A stretch of 64,000 bases of DNA from Collimonas sp. OK412 (GCF_900112135.1 NZ_FOLC01000002.1:268631-332630); one strand, 5' to 3'; shown: positions 37,243 to 46,223, numbered from the stretch's first letter. Notes: a model not told the origin generated them from the letters alone. A program made the numbers and translations.

Positions 37243-37743
37243 ATGCCCAAGGTGGAGGCCACGCCGTTGCAGTCGCTGTACATCGATCACCACAACTGGC
37301 TGGTGGGATGGTTGCGCAGGCGCCTCGGCAATATCGACCACGCTGCGGATATCGCGCAAGACACTTTTGTACGGGTCTTGCTGAAGCCTGCGATCGAGGT
37401 GATCGAAGAGCCGCGCGCCTACCTGACGGTCATCGCCAAAGGCCTGGTGGCCAATGCCTACCGGCGCGAAGCGCTCGAGCGCGCCTACCTGGAAACGCTG
37501 GCCCTGTTGCCCGAAGCGCTGGCGCCGTCGCAAGAATACCGCGCCATCCTGCTTGAGACCTTATTTGAAATCGACGCCATGCTGGACCGCCTGCCGCCCA
37601 AGGCGCGTAGCACTTTCCTGCTGTCGCAGCTGGAAGGCCTGACTTACGCCGAGATCGCCGAGCAGCTGAATATTTCCGTCAGGACCGTGAAGCGCCACAT
37701 GGTGCTGGGTTTTGAACAGTGCCTGATGTTTTCCTTGCCATGA
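37243..37743 (+). CDS. fecI: FecI-type ECF sigma factor
   Basis: The protein has 166 residues. Region 2 has LYIDHHNWLVGWLRRRLGNIDHAADIAQDTFVRVL, and region 4 has LDRLPPKARSTFLLSQLEGLTYAEIAEQLNISVRTVKRHM, both typical of iron-starvation ECF sigma factors. It directs transcription of the TonB receptor gene when signalled by FecR. The ATG at 37243 has AGGAGA at good spacing. It overlaps fecR by 4 bases. Confidence 0.94.
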   Translation: MPKVEATPLQSLYIDHHNWLVGWLRRRLGNIDHAADIAQDTFVRVLLKPAIEVIEEPRAYLTVIAKGLVANAYRREALERAYLETLALLPEALAPSQEYRAILLETLFEIDAMLDRLPPKARSTFLLSQLEGLTYAEIAEQLNISVRTVKRHMVLGFEQCLMFSLP

Positions 37744-38696
37744 CAGAGACCTTGATCAATCCGGCGATCATCCGTGAAGCCGCCACCTGGCTGATGAAGC
37801 TGCACAGCGACGACGCCACCGAAGCCGACCAGCAAGCCTGGCAGCACTGGCGTTCGCGCAGCCCCGAACACCAGCGTGCGTGGCAGTGCGCGCAACGGCT
37901 TACCGATGCATTCAGCGACATTCCGCCCGAGCTGGGCATGCCGGTGCTCGACCGCCCCGTGGCATGCCCGCAGCGGCGCCGTGCGGCGCTCAAGGCCTTG
38001 GCCCTGCTGCTGACTACAGCGCCGGTGGCGTGGCTGGCCGCCAAGCTGCCGTGGGAGGACTGGAGCGCGGACTACCAGACCGCAACCGGCGAGCGCAGCA
38101 CGATTGCGCTGGCGGACGGCACGCAGCTGGTGCTCAATACCGCCAGTTCGGTCGACGTCAGGTTCGACAGCCGCCAGCGGCTGGTCCAGCTTTACACCGG
38201 CGAAGTGCTGGTGACCACCGCTGCCGACAAGATGCTGCCGGCGCGCCCGTTCAGGGTGCAGACGCGGCAGGGCATGCTGCGCGCGCTCGGCACCCGTTTC
38301 GATGTCAGGCAAGAAGGCATGCGCAGCCATGTGGCGGTGTTTGAAGGAGCCGTCGAGCTGACGCCTTTGAAAGCGCCGGGCGTGGTGGTGCAAGCCGGCC
38401 AGCAGTGCAGCTTTACCGCGAACCGGGCCGGGCCGGTGCAGGCGGCCGACGACAGCCAGGCGCTATGGTCGCAAGGCGTGCTGTTTGCCGACAAGATGCG
38501 CCTGGCCGATTTTGTCGACGAACTCTCGCGTTACCGCCACGGCCGGCTCAGCTGCGATCCGGCGGTCGCGGACCAGCGCGTCTCGGGCGCTTTCCAGCTG
38601 AAGGATACCGACCAGGCGCTGCTCCTGCTCAGCAAAGTGCTGCCGGTGCGGATAGAGAGAATCACCCAGTACTGGGTCACGGTAAGGGCTGCCTAG
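37740..38696 (+). CDS. fecR: FecR-type anti-sigma / signal transducer
   Basis: The protein has 318 residues. The N-terminal DUF4880-like cytoplasmic part (REAATWLMKLHSDDATEADQQAWQHWRSRSPEHQRAWQ) is followed by one membrane helix (about 84-98, LALLLTTAPVAWLAA). The periplasmic FecR domain contains TATGERSTIALADGTQLVLNTASSVDV and a C-terminal STN-binding region. It relays the signal from the receptor's STN domain to FecI. ATGA overlap with fecI indicates translational coupling. Confidence 0.94.
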   Translation: MTETLINPAIIREAATWLMKLHSDDATEADQQAWQHWRSRSPEHQRAWQCAQRLTDAFSDIPPELGMPVLDRPVACPQRRRAALKALALLLTTAPVAWLAAKLPWEDWSADYQTATGERSTIALADGTQLVLNTASSVDVRFDSRQRLVQLYTGEVLVTTAADKMLPARPFRVQTRQGMLRALGTRFDVRQEGMRSHVAVFEGAVELTPLKAPGVVVQAGQQCSFTANRAGPVQAADDSQALWSQGVLFADKMRLADFVDELSRYRHGRLSCDPAVADQRVSGAFQLKDTDQALLLLSKVLPVRIERITQYWVTVRAA

Positions 38697-38766
38697 GGTG
38701 CAAGGGTTTCTGGCAGGGACGGCTGCCGGCCCGGCGCCGGCGCGGTCGACCGAGAAAGCAATTCGC

Positions 38767-41217
38767 ATGGTGCTGCACAACTCTCGGCGACGGATTTCCG
38801 CAACCACACTGCCGCTGTCGGCGGCAATCCGCATGCATGTTGCGTGCTGTTGCCTGGTCTCGGCCGGCCTGCTTGTCCCGCAGTCAGCCTTGGCGCAGGT
38901 GCTGCAGCCGGCAAAAGACTATTCGATCGCCGGCGGCAAGCTGAACCAGGCGCTGGCGGTGTTCGCCGTCAAGGCCGGCATTTCGCTTGCCTACGATGCG
39001 GCCCTGGTGCAAGACAAATACAGTCCGGGGCTGGCAGGCCGTTATCCGGTCGCCGAAGCGCTGGCTCGCCTGCTCAACGGCACCGGGCTGGAAGCCGCCG
39101 CCAAGGCAGAGGGTGGATACCTGCTGCGGGCCGCCGCGCCGACGCCGCCTGCGGCTGCTGCCGCCGCCGCGGTGGCTGCGGGAGCCGCAGCAAGGGAGGA
39201 TACGATTCTGATGGCAATGACGGTCACCGGGACCGCTGAGGCGCCCGGGCCGGCGCAAGGATTTGCCGCCGCCACCAGCAGCAGCGCGACGCGCAACGAT
39301 GCGCTGCTGTCCGAGATTGCGCAATCGGTGCAGGTGGTGACCAAGGATGTCATGGCAAGCCAGCAGGCGCAGTCGCTGCTGGATGTCTTGCATGACGTCA
39401 GCGGCGTCAACATCTACAACCGCGGCGTGGATTCGGCCATCTATATCCGCGGGTTTGCCGCGCCGTCCCGCATCAACGGCCTGGAGCAGGGGCCATCTCC
39501 CATCGACAACGCCAGCTCGCCGCTGCATACGCCGCTGGCGGCCATCGAGCGCATCGACGTGCTCAAGGGCGCCGATTCGATCATCGCCAACGGCCAGATG
39601 GAGCCGGGCGGCCTGGTGAACATCGTCACCAAGCGTCCGCAAGCCGAACCGGTGCGCGAGTTGACGGTAGAAGCCGGCAGCTATGGCCACCAGCGGCTGA
39701 CGCTCGATCTCGCCGGCGCGCTGTCGGACGACCAGGCATGGACGCACAGGCTGATCCTGTCCGGCAACCGCGACCCGAATGCAACCGGACGTTATGACAG
39801 CGCGCGCGAGGTGTATGCCGCGCCATCGATCGGTTACCGCCACGGCGACACCACGGCGGTGGTCGGCCTGAGCTACCAGCGCAACCTGCATGCAAGCAGC
39901 GGTTTCGGGCCGTTCGGCGGAGTTGACGACGGCACCCGCAACACCAGCGTCGGCGCCAGCTACGACTGGCAGCAGAAGCTGGGCGGCGGCTGGAGCTGGC
40001 AGAGCAAGGGCAATTACATGAAGACCCAGGTGTCCTACCAGGCCTACGATTGCGTACAAAGCTTCGTGGCTGACAGCACCGGTTCGGCAATGAGAAACTG
40101 CCAGCCGCAGACGGGGGAGGCGAAGTCTTACGGCTGGAATGTCGAGAATAGCGTACACGGCAGTTTTTTTACCGGTCCGGTAAAACATGTCGTGCTGGCC
40201 GGCGTCGCCCTGCACCATAGCTGGCGGCCGGCGCCGCTGATCGAAATCGGCAATCCTGTCCTGGCCTCCTTGTCGGCGGACAGCCTGCCGGAAGTTTCCC
40301 AGTCCGGGCTGGCCCCGATGCAGGGGTCATCTTCGCAGAACTACCACACCACCAACTGGTTCTTGCAAGACCAGCTGAGCTGGCGGCGCTGGCATTTGCT
40401 GGCCAATCTCGGTTATACCAAGGCCTGGTCCCACAGCATCGATGCGCAGGCCGGCGAGGACACCGCGCTGCATCCGCGCAGCAAGCCGGTCTACAACATC
40501 GGCCTGGCATATCAGTTGACCGACAGCATGATGGCGTACGTTAACCAGCAAAAGAGTTTTGTGCTGCAGGCGCAGGCTTCAGGGCCCGGTCCCAACGGCG
40601 GTCCTGCGGGAATCTATAATTTTCCGTCGACCGAAGGCAAATCGATCGAAGCGGGATTGAAGCTCGACCTGCTCGACGAACGTCTGCTGCTTACGGCATC
40701 GGTGTTCCGGGCGACCCATTCCAACATCCTGTATGGCGAAACGGACGTTGCCGGCGTCACCCGGCTGCTGGGGTCGCTGCCGCCCACTGTCAGCCACGGC
40801 GTGGAGCTGGACGTGGCCGGGAGCCCGGCGCCGGGATGGAACCTGATTGCATCCTATAGCTACACCGGATTCAAGGCCGGGCAGCCGACCGATTTTTCTT
40901 TTGCGGTGAATCGCGTGGCGCGCCACCAGGCCAGTTTCTGGAGCACCTACGATCTGCAGAGCCCCGGCTGGCGAGGCTGGGGCTACGGCCTGGGCATGAG
41001 CAGCCGAGGCGGCTACCGCAACATCAACGACGCCTATATGGGCGGCCAGTTCAGCAGCGATGCCAACCTGCGCTACAAATCCCGGCTGTGGTCGCTTACG
41101 CTTGGGGTGAGGAACATCTTCGACCGCAAGCTGTATGGCAGCTTCGCCAGCATCCCGGAAGGCAGCGGCTTTGAGCAGGGGCGCACCATCGTGCTGACCG
41201 GCCGCTACAATTTCTGA
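38767..41217 (+). CDS. TonB-dependent siderophore receptor with N-terminal signalling (STN) domain
   Basis: The protein has 816 residues: a signal peptide, an STN domain (DYSIAGGKLNQALAVFAVKAGISLAYD), an Ala-rich linker, the plug (RNDALLSEIAQSVQVVTKDVMASQQ then VSGVNIYNRGVDSAIYIRGF) and a 22-strand barrel ending in NF. It imports a ferric siderophore across the outer membrane and signals occupancy to FecR. The ligand is unknown. The start is uncertain: ATG at 38767 gives a normal signal sequence, while an in-frame GTG at 38698 directly follows the fecR stop. Confidence 0.93.
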   Translation: MVLHNSRRRISATTLPLSAAIRMHVACCCLVSAGLLVPQSALAQVLQPAKDYSIAGGKLNQALAVFAVKAGISLAYDAALVQDKYSPGLAGRYPVAEALARLLNGTGLEAAAKAEGGYLLRAAAPTPPAAAAAAAVAAGAAAREDTILMAMTVTGTAEAPGPAQGFAAATSSSATRNDALLSEIAQSVQVVTKDVMASQQAQSLLDVLHDVSGVNIYNRGVDSAIYIRGFAAPSRINGLEQGPSPIDNASSPLHTPLAAIERIDVLKGADSIIANGQMEPGGLVNIVTKRPQAEPVRELTVEAGSYGHQRLTLDLAGALSDDQAWTHRLILSGNRDPNATGRYDSAREVYAAPSIGYRHGDTTAVVGLSYQRNLHASSGFGPFGGVDDGTRNTSVGASYDWQQKLGGGWSWQSKGNYMKTQVSYQAYDCVQSFVADSTGSAMRNCQPQTGEAKSYGWNVENSVHGSFFTGPVKHVVLAGVALHHSWRPAPLIEIGNPVLASLSADSLPEVSQSGLAPMQGSSSQNYHTTNWFLQDQLSWRRWHLLANLGYTKAWSHSIDAQAGEDTALHPRSKPVYNIGLAYQLTDSMMAYVNQQKSFVLQAQASGPGPNGGPAGIYNFPSTEGKSIEAGLKLDLLDERLLLTASVFRATHSNILYGETDVAGVTRLLGSLPPTVSHGVELDVAGSPAPGWNLIASYSYTGFKAGQPTDFSFAVNRVARHQASFWSTYDLQSPGWRGWGYGLGMSSRGGYRNINDAYMGGQFSSDANLRYKSRLWSLTLGVRNIFDRKLYGSFASIPEGSGFEQGRTIVLTGRYNF

Positions 41218-41223
41218 GCTCGG

Positions 41224-41242
41224 AAGGCCTTGGCCTTTTTTC
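41224..41242 (+). terminator. Possible rho-independent terminator after the TonB receptor
   Basis: AAGGCC and GGCCTT separated by two bases are followed by further T residues, 7 bases after the receptor stop codon. The loop is too short for the full stem to form, so the effective stem is probably 5 bp. Confidence 0.5.
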
Positions 41243-41304
41243 CTGTTTCGCGGGGCAATCAAGTAAGGGTGCTTTAGCGATGAGCGAACAAGAGATTACA
41301 CGGT

Positions 41305-41694
41305 ATGGCCTTTCAACGCGCACGATACACGGTATGGGGTTTGCTGCTCGCGGCAGCGCTGTCCCTGCGCGTAGCCGGCGCTGAAGCAGGGCGCAGCTAT
41401 GCCATCACCGCCGGACCGTTGAGCCAGAAGCTTGCCCTGTTTGCCGCGGCGGCAGGCATTTCGATCATCTATGAACCGGAGTCGGTGCGCAACAAATGCA
41501 GCCCGGGCCTGGAGGGAAATTTTCCGCTGGTCGAAGCATTTGCCAGGTTGTTGCGGGGCACCGGCCTGGAAAGCGTGGCGAAAGCGGAACAGGGATACCT
41601 GTTGCGAGGGATAGCGCAGGCGCCTGCGCGCGCTGCGCCATACCGCCATGAAACGCCCGCTATTGCGCCGGCCGAGATTCGGCCGCCTGAATAG
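41305..41694 (+). CDS. Orphan STN-domain exported protein
   Basis: The protein has 129 residues: a signal peptide (VWGLLLAAALSLRVAGAEA) and a single STN domain (SYAITAGPLSQKLALFAAAAGISIIYEPESV, then SPGLEGNFPLVEAFARLLRGTGLESVAKAEQGYLLRG). A Pro/Ala-rich tail ends it, with no plug or barrel. The domain closely parallels that of the receptor just upstream (SPGLAGRYPVAEALARLLNGTGLE...), so it looks like a partial duplication that remained open. It could titrate or feed FecR in the periplasm, or be a remnant of a deleted second receptor. The ribosome site is weak. Confidence 0.72.
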   Translation: MAFQRARYTVWGLLLAAALSLRVAGAEAGRSYAITAGPLSQKLALFAAAAGISIIYEPESVRNKCSPGLEGNFPLVEAFARLLRGTGLESVAKAEQGYLLRGIAQAPARAAPYRHETPAIAPAEIRPPE

Positions 41695-41759
41695 GCCGCG
41701 GCAGGTCTTGCCGGGGATCGACCGTCGTTGCATCGCTCCCCGGCATGGCTCGCGGCCGC

Positions 41760-42293
41760 TTAGTGCGATTCCTGCGCCGGCATGATCGTCAGGTTTTCGC
41801 CTTGCGGCGTGCGCATGGCCTTGCCTGCAGCTTTCTTCACCGGCTTGGCGTTGCCCACGGTGACGGGAATCGAGACAGCCCGGGTGCGTTCGCCAATCGT
41901 GACGAAGACATTCAGGTCGTACACGCCGTCAGCCGCCGCCCGCACGTTCGGCGTATCGGTGACGATCCCTTGCTGGTTGCTGACCAGCGTAGCGGTGCCG
42001 AGAGTGACAAGCGACAAGCCGTCGTTGCCGCGGTATTCCACCTGCAGGGTAGTATTCGGCTGGCCGGTCTTGAATTGCAGCTGCACCGGCAACGTGACGT
42101 TCTTGCCGGTGGTCGCGCCGGATATCAATTCAACGCTCACCGGCGCCCCGATTTTACCTTCGGGCTGCTGGCTTTTCGCCGCTGCCTTGCCGGGATCGGC
42201 AGGCTGCAGCGGTTTGGCCGCACTGTATTGCACATGGCCGGCAATGGCTGCAAAAACCAGCGTGCCGTTGCCCAGGATATGTTTGATTCTCAT
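41760..42293 (-). CDS. Secreted protein of unknown function, partner of the metalloprotease lipoprotein
   Basis: The protein has 177 residues with a signal peptide (GNGTLVFAAIAGHVQYSAA). A beta-rich region follows, about residues 35-155, with phrases such as APVSVELISGATTGKNVTLPVQLQFKTGQPNTTLQVEY. It reads like an immunoglobulin-like or bacterial surface domain. I do not recognise a family. GGGAGAACAATC before the ATG at 42293 is a good ribosome site. It lies 14 bases downstream of the HEWGH lipoprotein gene on the same strand, so both are probably co-transcribed. Confidence 0.75.
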   Translation of the reverse strand: MRIKHILGNGTLVFAAIAGHVQYSAAKPLQPADPGKAAAKSQQPEGKIGAPVSVELISGATTGKNVTLPVQLQFKTGQPNTTLQVEYRGNDGLSLVTLGTATLVSNQQGIVTDTPNVRAAADGVYDLNVFVTIGERTRAVSIPVTVGNAKPVKKAAGKAMRTPQGENLTIMPAQESH

Positions 42294-42307
42294 GATTGTT
42301 CTCCCTT

Positions 42308-44050
42308 TCATTTGACTTGGGTCAGTAGGAGCTTGAAGCATCCTGGAGCATCGCCGACGGTGGTCAGCGAGGCGGTGTAGTCATTTTGCGCCGGCAAATC
42401 GTAGTTTGCATAATAAGTGCCGGGATGGTCCGGATCTTCGGTGAGCTGATGCTTGACGGTATCGCCGGCCAGCTCCGCTCCCTTGCTGTATAGCTGGAAG
42501 TAAGGCGCCAAGCCTTGGTCGGGAACGATGCGCAGCCGGTATTTGCCTTTTTCCGCGACGCTGAAGCGCAAATAGCGATATATGCCGAGCTTATTGTAAT
42601 TGTTGCCCGCGTCGTATGCCGTGGTGTTGCACGCCGTGCTTTCCTTGCCGGCTGTCTGGGCCGTGGTTTGCACGCCGACGTCAAGCAGGCTGTAGACCGG
42701 CAGCACAAAATCCTTGTTGGCCGCGGCAACGGACGGCGGCAGGTCCGTTTGTTTGGCGCCGAACATGTCCAGGTTGCCCTTGTCGACCGTATTGACCTCG
42801 GTCAGCAAGCTGTCCAGCGTGGCTTGGCCGGCGGCATTGATTTTCCCGCGCAGCGAGGCTGCGAATGAAAACAGGCTGGTGAAAGCAGGCGATGTCTTCT
42901 GGGCTGCCATGGCCTGGTAGATGGGGCCGAAGCCGATGTCTGGCGACTGGTGCAGGCGATACAGCACGGACTGTACCGCTGTTTCGCTGAACCAGGCTTT
43001 CGGATCGTCGGCCGGAATGTCGTCGACCTTGAAAACCACCGCGCGCTTGCCCTGGCCCTTGCCGTTGGTATCGACGTACATGGGATCATTGCGCGCCATG
43101 CTGGAAAACGAATTGCCCCAGCCTTCGCTGAACGCCAGGCGCATGTCGAGCAGGTCGCCCTGTCCGTGCTGGCCGCCGGTGCTGTCGTCGCGCGAGAAGC
43201 TGGCCTGGAAATAGTGCCCCCACTCATGCGCAATCACGCCGGCGTCGTACTCGTCGGTGTCGACGTCTGCCTGGCCGAGGATATGCAAGCCCCTGGAATA
43301 GGATTTGCCCTTCTCGCTGCCGAAGTAAGTGCCATCCGTGTCGCCCGGGCTCCAGAAAACGTTAAGAGGCGGGAAAGCCAGGTTTTTATCGGCTTCCAAT
43401 ACTTTGTGGCTGGCGTTATAGACCGTGTCAAGGATGGCGAACGGCCCGGCTGCGCGCGAGGTTGCATAGGCCGATTTTGTCGAATCCCATCCCGAAGCAG
43501 CGTTCAAGTCATGGACGCTGGCTTGTTTGCCGCTGTTGAAGGCGGCGCTTTCCATGGCAAACAGGGAGGCGCCGTTGGTCGAAACGCCGTAGCCGGCCGA
43601 TGAGTGGTCGCGGATCGCGAAATTCCAGCTTGGTCCTGTGGAGGCGGCGCCGGTGCGGAGCATTTGCGCTTTTGCGCGCACGCGGACGGCGGTATTCAGA
43701 GGCGCCTGGAAGACATAGCTGCCCTGGGCGTCGGTTTCGGCCGACAGCAATGTCTTGCCTGTCTTGTCGTCAATCAGTTCGACCACGATGTTGCGGGCCG
43801 GTTTTTTCACGGTTTTTGCGTAATCGAGCTTGGCTTGCCAGCGCCCTTGCAGGTCCTTGCTGGCGACCGCGGGCACAAAGTCATAGGTGATTTTGCCGGA
43901 GACGGCGGCTGTGGTTGCCGAGCCCTGGTTTTGTTTTGCCAGGACGTCGGCCGTTCCGGCATTGCTGCCGTCGCCGCAGCCGGCTACCAGGAATAGCGCG
44001 GCAAGCGTGGCCGCCGCCAGCTTGCCTCTCGGTTGAATATGTTCTGTCAT
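42308..44050 (-). CDS. Lipoprotein with HEWGH zinc-metalloprotease motif
   Basis: The protein has 580 residues. The lipobox LVAGC puts the lipidated Cys at 25. A carboxypeptidase-regulatory-like beta domain (about 45-130; GKTLLSAETDAQGSYVFQAPL) precedes the catalytic region with HEWGH at 275-279. Glu309 in RLAFSEGWGNSFS could be the third zinc ligand of a gluzincin. A C-terminal PPC-like beta domain follows. It is thus probably a surface or periplasmic protease. The ATG at 44050 is chosen because AAGG lies 6 bases upstream; that AAGG directly abuts the ATG at 44056. It is co-oriented with the small secreted protein. Confidence 0.85.
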   Translation of the reverse strand: MTEHIQPRGKLAAATLAALFLVAGCGDGSNAGTADVLAKQNQGSATTAAVSGKITYDFVPAVASKDLQGRWQAKLDYAKTVKKPARNIVVELIDDKTGKTLLSAETDAQGSYVFQAPLNTAVRVRAKAQMLRTGAASTGPSWNFAIRDHSSAGYGVSTNGASLFAMESAAFNSGKQASVHDLNAASGWDSTKSAYATSRAAGPFAILDTVYNASHKVLEADKNLAFPPLNVFWSPGDTDGTYFGSEKGKSYSRGLHILGQADVDTDEYDAGVIAHEWGHYFQASFSRDDSTGGQHGQGDLLDMRLAFSEGWGNSFSSMARNDPMYVDTNGKGQGKRAVVFKVDDIPADDPKAWFSETAVQSVLYRLHQSPDIGFGPIYQAMAAQKTSPAFTSLFSFAASLRGKINAAGQATLDSLLTEVNTVDKGNLDMFGAKQTDLPPSVAAANKDFVLPVYSLLDVGVQTTAQTAGKESTACNTTAYDAGNNYNKLGIYRYLRFSVAEKGKYRLRIVPDQGLAPYFQLYSKGAELAGDTVKHQLTEDPDHPGTYYANYDLPAQNDYTASLTTVGDAPGCFKLLLTQVK

Positions 44051-44738
44051 GGTCATCCTTGATAGTGAAAAGAATCATTCATTTCAACTCCCGGCGCTTT
44101 GCCGCCGGGTTCAAAGATGTGTCTCGCCGGATCCGGCAATTCCCTGTTTCTGCACATGCGCATGACTCCTTATTGGTAGTTGAGAAGTGAGCAGTCAGTC
44201 GCCGCGGAATTTGTCTTGTGGAGGATTTCCCCGGCAGGCCTTGTTAACCTGCCCCGCGAGATAGAAAAAAGGGCCAGGCGTCAACTGTATTTTTGTGAAG
44301 CCATCTCGTAATGTTCAGGCGGCGGCGTGGCCCCTTTTTGATTTTCGAGGGGCATCTCTAGTGAGGGCGCGATACAGCTGATAAAGATGAATGCGCAATG
44401 CGGCCGGGGCAACAGGCATCATGTTCAGCGCCGGCCGCTAACAAAATTTTGGCTTGGCCCGGGCACGGCTCCGCGCAAGCGGTCAGTGCCCGCAGGATTA
44501 GTCGGCGAGTGCCTGCACATGCAAAACCCCGACAACCGGCAGCAATCCAGCCTTATGGCGTCTCCCTTTTTTGCGTGGCCGGTACTGCGCCAACGGTTTG
44601 CCAGTCATTGGGCCACAATTTGGCCCTTTTTTCATTTTGGACGGGCAAGTCTAGTGGAGCGACTGCAAGAGCCGGCGCAATGCAGCAAAGCCGGACGGCA
44701 GCGCGGGATTTGCTTGACGTTTTTGAAAGGAATGCGCA
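44051..44738. repeat. Non-coding stretch with two diverged copies of a terminator-like module
   Basis: No gene is supported. Two segments align without gaps at about 44328-44364 and 44621-44655. Both have TGGCCC, a run of five or six T, ATTTT-x-GA-x-GGGCA and then TCTAGTG. In each, TGGCCC can pair with an upstream GGGCCA (44271-44276 and 44610-44615). A GGCAGG/CCTGCC stem-loop lies at 44233-44253 in the leader of the lipoprotein gene. The duplicated module precedes the small protein at 44739. Confidence 0.6.
44610..44632 (+). terminator. Rho-independent terminator or attenuator upstream of the small Cys/His protein
   Basis: GGGCCA-CAATT-TGGCCC is a perfect 6-bp stem with a 5-base loop followed by six T. 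It is the second copy of the repeated module and lies 106 bases before the gene at 44739. It may therefore end a short leader RNA. Confidence 0.75.
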
Positions 44739-44954
44739 ATGAGTGCCTATTCACAGCGCACAGACCGGCCGGCATTGGTCACCGAAGCAGCCGCGAACGC
44801 CACCGGCAAGCGGTTTTGTGCGCATCACCAAGGCGAGGTGGCCGCTAGCGAAGGAGGTTTCGTCGAATGCAGCAAGACCCGGCGCTGGATTTGCTACCGC
44901 TGCCAGGAAAACCGCCGGCGCCAGCGCCTGGCGCTGGAAAAGCGCACTAAATAG
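44739..44954 (+). CDS. Small Cys/His-rich protein (71 aa), possible zinc-binding
   Basis: The protein has 71 residues, no signal peptide, and a basic C-terminus. It has FCAHHQGE early and VECSKTRRWICYRCQENRRRQR later. The Cys and His spacing (C-x2-H, then C, then C-x2-C) resembles a small zinc ribbon. I do not recognise the family. GAAAGG about 9 bases upstream of the ATG supports translation. The next gene encodes a transposase-like DNA-binding domain 24 bases downstream, so both may form one unit. Confidence 0.6.
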   Translation: MSAYSQRTDRPALVTEAAANATGKRFCAHHQGEVAASEGGFVECSKTRRWICYRCQENRRRQRLALEKRTK

Positions 44955-44978
44955 GAACGGCGCGAGGCTGTCTTTGTC

Positions 44979-45419
44979 ATGAAACTGCGAAATGCACAAT
45001 GGGAAAAGCTGGAGCCGCTGATGACGGGGAAGGTCGGCGACAGCGGCGCCAGGGCGCGCAATAATCGCCTGTTTATCGAGGCTGTCTTGTGGGTTTCGGC
45101 CGGGCACCGGCTCTGGCACGATTTGCCGGCCCGGTTCGGCAGGTGGAACACCACCTACATGCGTTTCGTGCGCTGGAATAAAAACGCCGTCTGGCGCCGC
45201 CTGGCGGCGCAAACGCGCGATGACCGGGAGTTGTGCGCGATGCTTGAACACATCGCTGCCTATGGCGATGCCTGGAGCATGAGAATCGCGCACCGGTCCC
45301 AAAGGGCCGATAGCCGGGACAGCTTTGCAGCAGCCATGCAGCACGTTGGCGGCCCCAAGCCGGTGCTGTCGACAGAGGACGATTCGACCTTGCACTGGCT
45401 GCGTCTGGTGAACGAGTGA
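44979..45419 (+). CDS. IS5/IS402-type transposase N-terminal (DUF4096) domain protein, possibly domesticated
   Basis: The protein has 146 residues. Residues 1-80 (KLRNAQWEKLEPLMTGKVGD, then NNRLFIEAVLWV and WHDLPARFGRWNTTYMRFVRWNK) match the DUF4096 DNA-binding domain at the start of IS5-family transposases. The DDE catalytic part is absent; the last 60 residues are unrelated and the frame is open. No terminal repeats flank it. It may be a truncated insertion-sequence remnant or a co-opted DNA-binding protein. Confidence 0.68.
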   Translation: MKLRNAQWEKLEPLMTGKVGDSGARARNNRLFIEAVLWVSAGHRLWHDLPARFGRWNTTYMRFVRWNKNAVWRRLAAQTRDDRELCAMLEHIAAYGDAWSMRIAHRSQRADSRDSFAAAMQHVGGPKPVLSTEDDSTLHWLRLVNE

Positions 45420-45660
45420 CACTTGGTGCAGGAAGGGCAATTTTCTAAAAAGGAAGCTGTAGATTTCGCCCGGCCACATGATTTATCTTTTTACCGTTTC
45501 ATTCCCTGACGTGAAGGACTATCTGATAGCATTCCAAGGTTCGCCAAGCGCAGATAAAGCTGCCGCAAAACAGGTGCTTAAATTGCAGCAGCGAAAGCTA
45601 CAAGGTGCAACAAGATAATTCCCTGCCACGACGCATAAAACAGGTAGCCAATTCATCATC

Positions 45661-46221
45661 ATGAACCAGTCTCTTGAGTCACGGCGCGCCGGCCGAGCGA
45701 TCGGCGCCATGTTTTTCAGCATTTTCGGCGGCGCCTGGCTTTGTTTTTGGATCTACCTGACATTCGATGGCCGTCCGGTTTTCTTTGCCATGGTAATGGT
45801 GCTGGCAGCCGTTCTCGCTGGGTTTTCCTACCGCCGTTATCGCCGCTACAGGCTGGCGCGCGCAGCCGAGGCAGCTTTGCCCTCGCGACGCAGGGCCAGC
45901 CGCATTTTCAACATCGTCAATGTGGCCCAGTGGGTAGTTATTTTCGTGGTCGGGCAGGTACTGGTGCATTTTGGATTGTCCGGCTGGATCATTCCAGCCA
46001 TCATCTTCATCGTCGGCTTGCATTTCCTGCCGCTGGCTTATGTTTTTGCGTGGCGCCCGCACTACATGACCGGCGCCGCGCTCATGCTGCTTGCTGTCAT
46101 TTATCCGTTACTGGCGCCGGCCGGCCCCGCAAGTCCGGTTGGATGCTTGGGCACCGGCCTGATTTTATGGAGCAGCGCGCTTTGGGCCTTGATGGCGCGC
46201 TCCGTCAGCATCCGCGCGTGA
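45661..46221 (+). CDS. Integral membrane protein of unknown function
   Basis: The protein has 186 residues with about five membrane helices (AIGAMFFSIFGGAWLCFWIYL, FFAMVMVLAAVLAGF, WVVIFVVGQVLVHFG, WIIPAIIFIVGLHFLPLAYVF, ALMLLAVIYPLLAP). A basic cytoplasmic loop (SYRRYRRYRLARAAEAALPSRRRASR) sits between helices 2 and 3. No catalytic motif is visible and I do not recognise the family. The ribosome site is weak. It is convergent with the racemase gene, separated by 2 bases. Confidence 0.72.
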   Translation: MNQSLESRRAGRAIGAMFFSIFGGAWLCFWIYLTFDGRPVFFAMVMVLAAVLAGFSYRRYRRYRLARAAEAALPSRRRASRIFNIVNVAQWVVIFVVGQVLVHFGLSGWIIPAIIFIVGLHFLPLAYVFAWRPHYMTGAALMLLAVIYPLLAPAGPASPVGCLGTGLILWSSALWALMARSVSIRA

Positions 46222-46223
46222 GA

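Noticed and set aside
44387..44848. 153-codon plus-strand frame over the repeated terminator module
   Set aside because: It reads through an intrinsic terminator and the ribosome site of the gene at 44739, and its product resembles nothing known.
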